A stretch of DNA of 46,548 nucleotides from Mediterranea sp. (in: CFB group bacteria) (GTDB lineage Bacteria; Bacteroidota; Bacteroidia; Bacteroidales; Bacteroidaceae). Position numbers and translations under genes: made by a program. Each line of letters opens with the position of its first letter. Within the stretch, counting starts at the first letter, position 1. The notes below the pieces were generated by a model. The model made no database searches. It saw only the letters and a program-made list of their open reading frames with translations, and was not told the DNA's origin. Location: contig JAISIZ010000059.1 of assembly GCA_031261785.1 (NCBI GenBank), positions 1 to 46,548 on the forward strand. The letters are read 5' to 3'. Below, piece after piece: positions 8,730-15,264 of the stretch.

Positions 8730-8773
8730 CAAAGAAATATTGAGTAACAAATGGAGGAAGAGAAAAAAACGGC

Positions 8774-8781
8774 TATCTTCG
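8774..8781 (+). promoter_or_regulatory. -7-like box of higBA
   Basis: TATCTTCG lies 21 bp upstream of the higB start. It is divergent from the nitroreductase promoter. Confidence 0.45.
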
Positions 8782-8802
8782 CGCAAACGAGAACTCTAAA
8801 AC

Positions 8803-9096
8803 ATGAGAATTATAGCCAAAAGCAAAATAATAGAGTACTACACGGCTCATCCTGACGCTGAAGTAGCCCTCGAGGATTGGTACCAAAAGGTAAAGGGGGC
8901 GAACTGGGAATCTTTTGCGGATATAAAACGAATGTTCAATAGCGTAGACAGTGTAGGTAATCAGCATTATGCCTTCAATATCAAGGGAAGCAATTATCGC
9001 CTCGTCGTAGTCATCAAGTTTACGATCAAGGCAGTCTACATCCGCTTCATTGGCGCTCATGCGGAGTATGATAGAATAGACGTTAAAAACATATAG
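8803..9096 (+). CDS. higB: HigB-type toxin (mRNA interferase)
   Basis: The 97-residue protein opens MRIIAKSKIIEYYTAHPDAE and continues with LEDWYQKVKGANWESFADIK and NIKGSNYRLVVVIKF. It ends with a YIRFIGAHAEYDRID strand. This is the HigB family of the RelE fold, whose members cut mRNA on the ribosome. The conserved basic and aromatic patch (YRL, RFIGAHAEYD) is intact, so the toxin looks functional. It is followed two bases later by its antitoxin in the toxin-first order normal for higBA. Confidence 0.9.
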   Translation: MRIIAKSKIIEYYTAHPDAEVALEDWYQKVKGANWESFADIKRMFNSVDSVGNQHYAFNIKGSNYRLVVVIKFTIKAVYIRFIGAHAEYDRIDVKNI

Positions 9097-9098
9097 TT

Positions 9099-9464
9099 AT
9101 GGTAAGGATTCAAAACGAGATTGCTTATAAGGCAGCTCTGGAGAGAATAGAAGAACTTCTCCCCTTGGTGGATGATTCCACTCCACTTACCGATAAGAAT
9201 CTGATCGAATTGGATTTGATGTCAGGTCTTGTCGAGGAATATGAGGATGAACACTATCCGATCAAATCACCCTCGCTGGCCGAAGTGATAAAACTTCGTA
9301 TGTTCGAGATGGGGTTGAACCAGGCAAAACTTTCTGGATTGCTCGGTGTCAGCCCGTCTCTCGTCAGTGATTACCTCACGGGGAAACGCGAGCCGACTCT
9401 CAAGATAGCCCGTGAAATGAGTCGGAAGCTGAATATCGACGCTAACATCGTATTAGGAGTTTAA
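9099..9464 (+). CDS. higA: HigA-type antitoxin with XRE helix-turn-helix
   Basis: The 121-residue protein has an acidic N-terminal part ([24 protein letters not shown]) and an XRE-type helix-turn-helix at about 65-115 ([33 protein letters not shown]). It should neutralise HigB and repress the operon by binding near the promoter at 8774. The endonuclease IV gene starts only 10 bp after its stop, so read-through transcription is likely. Confidence 0.92.
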   Translation: MVRIQNEIAYKAALERIEELLPLVDDSTPLTDKNLIELDLMSGLVEEYEDEHYPIKSPSLAEVIKLRMFEMGLNQAKLSGLLGVSPSLVSDYLTGKREPTLKIAREMSRKLNIDANIVLGV

Positions 9465-9474
9465 TCCCCTCATC

Positions 9475-10314
9475 ATGAAATATATCGGAGCACATGTCAG
9501 CGCGTCGGGAGGAGTGGAAGCCGCTCCCGTCAACGCGCACGCTATCGGGGCGAACGCGTTCGCCCTCTTCACCAAGAACCAGCGGCAATGGGTGAGCAAG
9601 CCGCTCACCGGGGAGAGCATCCGCCTCTTCAAGGAAAACTGCCAACGCTTCGGCTTCGGGCCGGGGCAGATCCTTCCGCACGACAGTTATCTCATCAACC
9701 TGGGACATCCCGAGGAAGAGGGACTGGCGAAGAGCCGCGCCGCCTTCCTCGACGAGATGCGGCGTTGCGAGCAGTTGGGTCTCGCGTTGCTCAATTTCCA
9801 CCCCGGTAGCCACTTAGGCAAGATGTCCGAGGAAGAGTGCCTGGCGCGCATCGCCGAGAGCATCAACCTCACGCTCGGGCAAACGGCGGGAGTGACCGCC
9901 GTCATCGAGAACACCGCCGGACAAGGCACCAACCTCGGCTACCGCTTCAACCAGCTGCGCTACATCATCGACCGCGTCGACGACAAGAGCCGTGTAGGCG
10001 TCTGCCTCGACACCTGCCACACCCTCGCCGCCGGCTACGACCTGCAAGAGCGTTACGACGAAGTGTTCGACGAGTTCGACCGCAAGGTAGGCTTCCGCTT
10101 CCTCCGCGGCATCCACCTCAACGGTTCCAAGAAAGAGTTGGGCAGCCACGTCGACCGCCACACCAGCCTGCACGAAGGCTTTATCGGCGACACCTTCTTC
10201 GAGCGGATGATGCGCGACCCGCGGTTCGACAACATCCCCATCATCCTCGAGACACCCGACGAAAGCCGATGGGCCGACGAGATCGCGTGGCTGCGGAGCG
10301 TGGGGGAAGGATGA
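9475..10314 (+). CDS. nfo: Endonuclease IV (AP endonuclease)
   Basis: Endonuclease IV cuts 5' to abasic sites in base excision repair with a three-metal centre. The family pattern is complete: [13 protein letters not shown] at the start, [50 protein letters not shown], and [16 protein letters not shown]. The His, Glu and Asp metal ligands are present in these motifs. At 279 residues it is full length. The start lies 10 bp after higA, an unusual coupling of a DNA repair gene to a toxin-antitoxin operon; I see no separate -7 box in the end of higA. Confidence 0.95.
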   Translation: MKYIGAHVSASGGVEAAPVNAHAIGANAFALFTKNQRQWVSKPLTGESIRLFKENCQRFGFGPGQILPHDSYLINLGHPEEEGLAKSRAAFLDEMRRCEQLGLALLNFHPGSHLGKMSEEECLARIAESINLTLGQTAGVTAVIENTAGQGTNLGYRFNQLRYIIDRVDDKSRVGVCLDTCHTLAAGYDLQERYDEVFDEFDRKVGFRFLRGIHLNGSKKELGSHVDRHTSLHEGFIGDTFFERMMRDPRFDNIPIILETPDESRWADEIAWLRSVGEG

Positions 10315-10342
10315 TGGGTACAAGCGATCTTAGAGACCTACA

Positions 10343-11086
10343 TCAGATCAAGTTTTCTATCCTGGAAAGCCGATACAGATTTTCATGCTGCCGGATGATC
10401 TCGTCGTAGCTCACGAAACCCACACGTTTCCTGATATCTTTATAGATCGCCCTGCTGATAATCGATTCGAATTGGTTCTTCCTCGATTTATCGGCCACGA
10501 TACGGAAACTGGCGAAGAAATCTTGGAGATCGAAGAATTTGCCCAGTGAGTTCTGGATATCCGTGGTATGTTCGATCTCGAAGAAAGACGAAGGCAGCCG
10601 CCTCTCGTTGAACCAAATCACGTCCACGGTTCTCGCCCGCTCCAGAATCTCGCGATAAGTGAACTCGTAGATCGGCTCCACCGTGGCCATCTCGCACAGC
10701 GGCTTTTCCAAGAATTTCCGGTTCTTGTCTTGAGGAGGCACATACGTTCGCAAGCCTTTCAGGTTGCCTATTTCCACTACTAAGCCCTGATAATAGGAGT
10801 GAGTGAAGACTTCCTCTCTCTCCGCGTTTGGTTCCTTGAGCTGAAATTTACGCAACACGTCATCCTCGCTCTCCTTCAAGGCCCAAAGCCCTGGCTGTAT
10901 CCTGAAGAACCGGTCGTCGTCCTGTACGATTCGTCGGATAGAAGCCTGTGGCGTACCCGTTTTCCAATCGGAGAAATCCACCAATTGATTCAGTTGTCCG
11001 AACGTGGCGTAGCCACCGTTCGAGCGCATCGCCTCCGCAACTTGATCGCGTTGCGTGATTTTCTTTTTCTGATCAGCTTGTTTCAT
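10343..11086 (-). CDS. Winged-helix protein with a candidate PD-(D/E)XK-like domain
   Basis: The N-terminal part (TQRDQVAEAMRSNGGYATFG, IRRIVQDDDRFFRIQPGLWAL) reads as a HARE-type winged helix, found fused to restriction and chromatin proteins. The C-terminal half contains VDVIWF, then about 13 residues later FFEIEHTTDIQNSLGKFFDL. This spacing of Asp and Glu recalls a PD-(D/E)XK nuclease core, with E-I-E in place of E-x-K. No methylase is adjacent, so it could be an orphan restriction-like, defence or regulatory protein. The frame extends to 11146. The -7 box at 11092-11099 argues for the Met at 11086 and would give an almost leaderless mRNA. The nuclease reading is inference. Confidence 0.65.
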   Translation of the reverse strand: MKQADQKKKITQRDQVAEAMRSNGGYATFGQLNQLVDFSDWKTGTPQASIRRIVQDDDRFFRIQPGLWALKESEDDVLRKFQLKEPNAEREEVFTHSYYQGLVVEIGNLKGLRTYVPPQDKNRKFLEKPLCEMATVEPIYEFTYREILERARTVDVIWFNERRLPSSFFEIEHTTDIQNSLGKFFDLQDFFASFRIVADKSRKNQFESIISRAIYKDIRKRVGFVSYDEIIRQHENLYRLSRIENLI

Positions 11087-11091
11087 CGACG

Positions 11092-11099
11092 CAAAAGTA
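11092..11099 (-). promoter_or_regulatory. -7 promoter box abutting the start codon
   Basis: The minus strand reads TACTTTTG (TAnnTTTG), and the ATG at 11086 follows after only five bases. Transcription would begin at or next to the start codon. Confidence 0.5.
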
Positions 11100-11198
11100 A
11101 CGCTTTTATCTGTCACTCCCAAACGTTTCGCGTACGCTCCTCCCAATAAGTTTCATCAGATGCAAATCGCTCACTTTCGCAAATATCCTATCGTAAAG

Positions 11199-11464
11199 GT
11201 CCATGCAGCCAGCGTGGGATGCTCGCCGTTCCGCGAAGTGTCCATGCAGCCAGCATGGAATGCTCGCCGTTCCGCGAAGTGTCCATGCAGCCAGCATGGA
11301 ATGTTCGCGGTTCCGCGAAGTGTCCATGCGGCCAGCGTGGGATGTTTGCGGTTCCGCAAAGTGTCCATGCGGCCAGCGTGGGATGCTCGCCGTTCCGCGG
11401 AGTGTCCATGCGGCCAGCGTGGGATGTTCGCGGTTCCGCAAAGCGTTCATGCGGCCAGCCTGGG
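11199..11464. repeat. Tandem array A: six 41-bp units plus a partial seventh
   Basis: Units begin at 11199, 11240, 11281, 11322, 11363 and 11404, each exactly 41 bp, with a degraded seventh at 11445. Each unit holds two small dyads: CCATGC-N5-GCATGG (or GCGTGG) and TTCGCG-GTTC-CGCGAA. Unit 4 has TTTGCG-GTTC-CGCAAA, a compensated change. 41 is not a multiple of three, and few stops occur on either strand only because of composition, so I do not read it as coding. The array is flanked by an imperfect inverted pair, ACTTTCGCAAATATCC (11173-11188) and GAATACTTACGAAAGT (11487-11502). It fills the 11147-11531 gap between the winged-helix gene and the symporter gene. Confidence 0.9.
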
Positions 11465-11531
11465 CGTTGCGCAGAACAATCCCGACTTGAATACTTACGA
11501 AAGTTGGGTAAATCACTTCCAGCCCTCCCCC

Positions 11532-12881
11532 TTACTTTTCGTCCAGCCTTCCCTCCCACAAGTACCTCTTCGTCTCCTTGGCCGCTACGCCCGAGAGGAG
11601 GAGGAGGGAGACGAGGTTGGGGATGGCCATCAGGGCGTTCATGCTGTCGGCCAGGTTCCACACCACGGCGAGGTTGAGGATAGAGCCGAGGAAGATGGCC
11701 GCTATCCATAGCACGCGGTAGACGATGATCCAGCGCTTGCCACCCAGGTACTCCACTGCCTTTTCGGCGTAATAGGTCCAGCCAAGGATGGTGCTGAAAG
11801 CAAAGGTGACGATGCCCACCGTGAGGACGAACGTGCCCACGTAGGGAATCTTGGCGAAAGCGGCCTTCGTCAGCGCCCCACCTTGCGTATGGTCGATGTC
11901 GGGATGGGCAATGACGCTGCTCACCAACACCAACCCCGTGAGGGCACAGATGACCACCGTGTCCCAGAACGTGCCGGTGGACGACACCAACGCCTGCCGA
12001 ACAGGATTGCGCGTCTGCGCCGCCGCGGCCACGATAGGCGCCGACCCCAGTCCCGACTCATTGGAGAACAGGCCGCGGGCGATGCCGTAGCGCGCCGCCA
12101 TCATCACCGTGGTACCCACGAATCCGCCGCCTGCCGCCCGCGGGGTGAAGGCGGAGCTGATGATGAGGTCGATCGTCTCGCGCAAATAGGGACCGTTCAT
12201 CCACAGGATGTAGAGACAGCCTACCACGTAGAACACCGCCATGAACGGGACCAGCGCCGTGCAGACCTTGGCGATGCCCCGCACGCCAAACAGGATGACA
12301 AGCGCCACCAACAGGCTGATGATGCCGCCCGTAAGGGGAGTGGGCCAGCCACACGCCTCGTTGAGTAGCATGGCGATGGAGTTGGACTGCACCGTGTTGC
12401 CGATGCCAAAAGCCGCGATGGCCGTGAACACGCAGAAGAGTATGCCCAGCCACCGCATCTTCAGCCCCCGCTCCAGCGCGTACATCGGTCCGCCCAGCAT
12501 CTCGCCGTTCGACGTCCGCACGCGGTACTTGATGGCCAGCAACCCTTCGGTGTATTTCGTGGCGATGCCCAGCACGCCCGTGATCCAGCACCAGAGCACC
12601 GCGCCGGGTCCTCCCAGCGAGACGGCCGTGGCCACGCCGATGATGTTGCCCGTGCCGATGGTGGCGGCCAGTGAGGTGGCCAACGCGCCAAACTGGCTCA
12701 CGTCGCCTGCCGCCCCCTTGTCTTTCGTCACCGAGAGACGTATGGCCGTGAATATCTTGCGCTGCGGGAAACGCAACCGGATGGTGAGGAAGAGATGAGT
12801 GCCCAGGAGCAAGACAATCATGGGCCATCCCCACAACCATCCGCTCACCTGCTCGAGAATCTGTCCGATCGTTTGCGTCAT
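11532..12881 (-). CDS. Sodium:alanine (AGCS family) symporter
   Basis: This inner-membrane carrier of 449 residues should import alanine or glycine with Na+ or H+. Family signatures are clear: ATIGTGNIIGVATAVSLGGP, GVLGIATKYTEGLLAIKYR, GGPMYALERG, and ARYGIARGLFSNESGLGSAP with the conserved Gly and Asn residues. About 10-11 membrane segments can be traced from WPMIVLLLGTHLFL to IPNLVSLLLLSGVAA. It starts 8 bp after mazG and probably shares its promoter at 13728-13735. Substrate preference between alanine, glycine and others cannot be read from sequence. Confidence 0.92.
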   Translation of the reverse strand: MTQTIGQILEQVSGWLWGWPMIVLLLGTHLFLTIRLRFPQRKIFTAIRLSVTKDKGAAGDVSQFGALATSLAATIGTGNIIGVATAVSLGGPGAVLWCWITGVLGIATKYTEGLLAIKYRVRTSNGEMLGGPMYALERGLKMRWLGILFCVFTAIAAFGIGNTVQSNSIAMLLNEACGWPTPLTGGIISLLVALVILFGVRGIAKVCTALVPFMAVFYVVGCLYILWMNGPYLRETIDLIISSAFTPRAAGGGFVGTTVMMAARYGIARGLFSNESGLGSAPIVAAAAQTRNPVRQALVSSTGTFWDTVVICALTGLVLVSSVIAHPDIDHTQGGALTKAAFAKIPYVGTFVLTVGIVTFAFSTILGWTYYAEKAVEYLGGKRWIIVYRVLWIAAIFLGSILNLAVVWNLADSMNALMAIPNLVSLLLLSGVAAKETKRYLWEGRLDEK

Positions 12882-12889
12882 CCCTCTCT

Positions 12890-13696
12890 CTATCCGTTAT
12901 CCGTTCCTTCGTCTTTCTTCGCCTCTTCCCACAGCGTCTCCATCTCGTCGAGCGTCATCTCCTTGAGGCTTTTGCCCTGCTTGATGGTGTGCTCCTCGAG
13001 GTAGTTGAAGCGGTGGATAAACTTCTGATTGGTGCGTTCGAGGGCGTTGTCGGGGTTGATTTTATAGAGCCGCGCGGCGTTGACGAGGCTGAACATCACG
13101 TCGCCGAACTCCGCCTCGGCCTTCTCGCGGTCCATGTTGGCCACCTCGGCCTGGAATTCGTCGATCTCCTCCTTCACCTTCTCCCACACCTGCTCGCGCT
13201 CCTCCCAGTCGAAGCCCACGTTGCGTGCCTTGTCCTGCACGCGGTACGCCTTGATGAGTGTAGGCAGCGTGGCGGGCACGCCGCTGAGCACGCTTTTGTT
13301 GCCATCCTTTTCCTTGAGCTTGAGCTGCTCCCAGTTCTGCATCACCTCGCCCGCCGTCTCGGCCTTCGCCTCGCCAAACACGTGCGGATGGCGGAAGATG
13401 AGCTTGTCGCACAGCTTGTCGCACACGTCCTTGATGTCAAAGTCGCCCGTCTCCGAGGCAATCTTGGCGTAGAAGGCCACGTGCAGCAGCACGTCGCCCA
13501 GTTCCTTGCAGACGTCGTTCTTGTCGCCGCGCATCAGCGCGTCGCTCAGCTCGTACGTCTCTTCTATGGTGTTGGGACGCAGGCTCTCGTTGGTCTGCTT
13601 CTTGTCCCAGGGGCATTTCACTCGCAATTCGTCGAGTATGTCGAGGAAGCGTCCGAACGCCTCCATCTGTTCCTTTCTGCTATGTGGCATATCCAT
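12890..13696 (-). CDS. mazG: Nucleoside triphosphate pyrophosphohydrolase MazG
   Basis: MazG hydrolyses NTPs and dNTPs to monophosphates and pyrophosphate, and may lower (p)ppGpp stress signalling. Two tandem all-alpha MazG domains are visible. The first has LRVKCPWDKKQTNESLRPNTIEETYE and KELGDVLLHVAF (the E-E-x-x-E/x-x-x-D metal site). The second is around KVKEEIDEFQAEV and EAEFGDVMFSLVNAARL. At 268 residues it is standard. It is first in an operon with the AGCS symporter. The start could also be the Met two codons downstream. Confidence 0.93.
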   Translation of the reverse strand: MDMPHSRKEQMEAFGRFLDILDELRVKCPWDKKQTNESLRPNTIEETYELSDALMRGDKNDVCKELGDVLLHVAFYAKIASETGDFDIKDVCDKLCDKLIFRHPHVFGEAKAETAGEVMQNWEQLKLKEKDGNKSVLSGVPATLPTLIKAYRVQDKARNVGFDWEEREQVWEKVKEEIDEFQAEVANMDREKAEAEFGDVMFSLVNAARLYKINPDNALERTNQKFIHRFNYLEEHTIKQGKSLKEMTLDEMETLWEEAKKDEGTDNG

Positions 13697-13727
13697 ATAT
13701 TTATTAAGTCGTTGCTTTAAAACCCGA

Positions 13728-13735
13728 CAAACTTA
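13728..13735 (-). promoter_or_regulatory. -7 promoter box of mazG
   Basis: The minus strand reads TAAGTTTG (TAnnTTTG), 31 bp upstream of the mazG start. Confidence 0.6.
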
Positions 13736-13796
13736 CGTAAAAATCCGCAGTTTTTTATGCCGGGTGAATAAAAGATAGGAAATCGCGGGCAAATGA

Positions 13797-15071
13797 TCAA
13801 TCCCGTAGGCACCCTATCGGAACGATGTAGGTTCCATCGTCGGTCCTGTAGGCATAAAGACCGGTCGCAATGAGTATCATTCTGAAAGCGGGGCTTTTCA
13901 TCTTCGCGGTATCTATCACGTTGGCCATCTTGCGGAGTGTTTCGATGCCTTCGCGTATCAATGATTCCCCTCCCAGTTTTATCTCTATCAGCCCATAAGA
14001 CCCATTGCGCAGATGCACCACGGCATCGCATTCCAAACCGCTGCTGTCGCGATAATGGTACACCTCTCCATCGAGAGCGTCGGCATATACCCTCAAGTCG
14101 CGCACGCACAGGGTTTCAAAGAGAAGACCCATCGTCCCAAGGTCACCGATCAAGTCGTTAGGCCCCGCACCCAAGGCAGCGGTAGCTATCGACGGATCTA
14201 CGAAATACCGTGTGTCGGATGTCCTGATGGCAGACTTTGAACGGAGATTGGGATTCCATGCGGGAGAATCTTCGATGACGAATATCTTTTTCAGGGCATC
14301 CACGTAAGCATACAGCGTGTCGGCATCGAACGTATCCACATCATTCGTGAGCACGTCCTTCCGTATAGCGCTTAGAGACATTTGCGAACCTTGGGCACGG
14401 GCATACGAGCGCATCACGCGCTTGGCGCGGTCGCTACTTCGGGCTACTCCGTCAACCCTTGAAATGTCATTGTTCACTACGGCATCGTAATAATTCCTGG
14501 CTGTCGAGCTTGCTATATCCTTTCGTATCGCCAAGGCTTGCGGCCATCCACCCCGGCAAATCAGGTATGCGATGTCGTCGAGTGTCAGGCGACTTTGCCC
14601 ATCAATCTGGGCGGGAGATGTAAACAGCTGTCCCAAGCCAACTTCACCTGTCGAATCTCCAGACTCAAAGAGAGACATCGGACGCATCCTGAGCCAAGAA
14701 AATCGGCCCGTACCGGTGTGATGGATCTTTGACCGTTCAGCAGGAACCGCGGAACCAGTGAGAATGAACTGCCCGAGGCCGCCTTGGTGGTCGACCGCAA
14801 AGCGTATCGCGTCCCATAGTTGCGGCGCGATTTGCCATTCGTCAATCAGCCTGGGGGTATCACCCGACAAAAGGCGTTTCGGACTGATAGTGGCCAATCG
14901 CACGTTCTGTTCCGCATTCTCCGGGTCGTCCATATAGAGTGTGCTTTGGGCATGCTGCTCGGCAGTAGTCGTTTTACCACACCATTTAGGACCTTCGATA
15001 AGGACAGCGCCACTGCTTTCCAATTTAAGCGACAGGATTTTATCCGCTATCCTGTTTTTATACTCTTTCAT
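13797..15071 (-). CDS. AAA_14 / DUF4143 family ATPase
   Basis: The 424-residue protein has an N-terminal P-loop ATPase with Walker A GPKWCGKTTT (27-36), a Walker B-like RLIDEWQ, and the sensor stretch GQFILTGSA. The C-terminal DUF4143 part includes GLLFETLCVRDLRVYAD, YHYRDSSGLECDAVV and GLIEIKLGG. That last D...E-x-K arrangement is the degenerate PD-(D/E)XK-like fold known for the family. The biochemical role of these ATPases is unknown; they are common in accessory gene pools. The frame extends to 15119, but the -7 box at 15098-15105 supports the start at 15071. Array D lies just upstream of that promoter. Confidence 0.85.
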   Translation of the reverse strand: MKEYKNRIADKILSLKLESSGAVLIEGPKWCGKTTTAEQHAQSTLYMDDPENAEQNVRLATISPKRLLSGDTPRLIDEWQIAPQLWDAIRFAVDHQGGLGQFILTGSAVPAERSKIHHTGTGRFSWLRMRPMSLFESGDSTGEVGLGQLFTSPAQIDGQSRLTLDDIAYLICRGGWPQALAIRKDIASSTARNYYDAVVNNDISRVDGVARSSDRAKRVMRSYARAQGSQMSLSAIRKDVLTNDVDTFDADTLYAYVDALKKIFVIEDSPAWNPNLRSKSAIRTSDTRYFVDPSIATAALGAGPNDLIGDLGTMGLLFETLCVRDLRVYADALDGEVYHYRDSSGLECDAVVHLRNGSYGLIEIKLGGESLIREGIETLRKMANVIDTAKMKSPAFRMILIATGLYAYRTDDGTYIVPIGCLRD

Positions 15072-15097
15072 AGCTACAAACACTTTGATTGCGGCCA

Positions 15098-15105
15098 CAA
15101 AGATA
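15098..15105 (-). promoter_or_regulatory. -7 promoter box of the AAA_14 ATPase gene
   Basis: The minus strand reads TATCTTTG (TAnnTTTG), 26 bp upstream of the chosen start. Array D begins 16 bp further upstream and would cover the -33 region. Confidence 0.6.
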
Positions 15106-15120
15106 CGAATAAAATCCAAA

Positions 15121-15235
15121 TTCGGTCATTTAGGGAGATTTCATTCGGTCATTTAGGGAGATTTCGTTCGGTCATTTGGGGAGATTTCATTCGGTCATTG
15201 GGGGAGATTTCATTCGGTCATTGGGGCGATGCGGA
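15121..15235. repeat. Tandem array D: five 23-bp units
   Basis: Units start at 15121, 15144, 15167, 15190 and 15213 with core TTCGGTCATT and tail GGGAGATTTC; the last unit is degenerate at its end. The array lies between the ATPase promoter and the stop of the PUL regulator gene. Its 23-bp period is about two helical turns, like iterons or an operator array. Confidence 0.9.
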
Positions 15236-15264
15236 TCATACCGATATTTTCTTTTCCCGCGTCC

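Noticed and set aside
11160..11711. Open frames through array A on both strands
   Set aside because: The 41-bp period shifts the reading frame at each unit, so no repeated peptide is maintained; openness follows from the lack of stop words in the unit.
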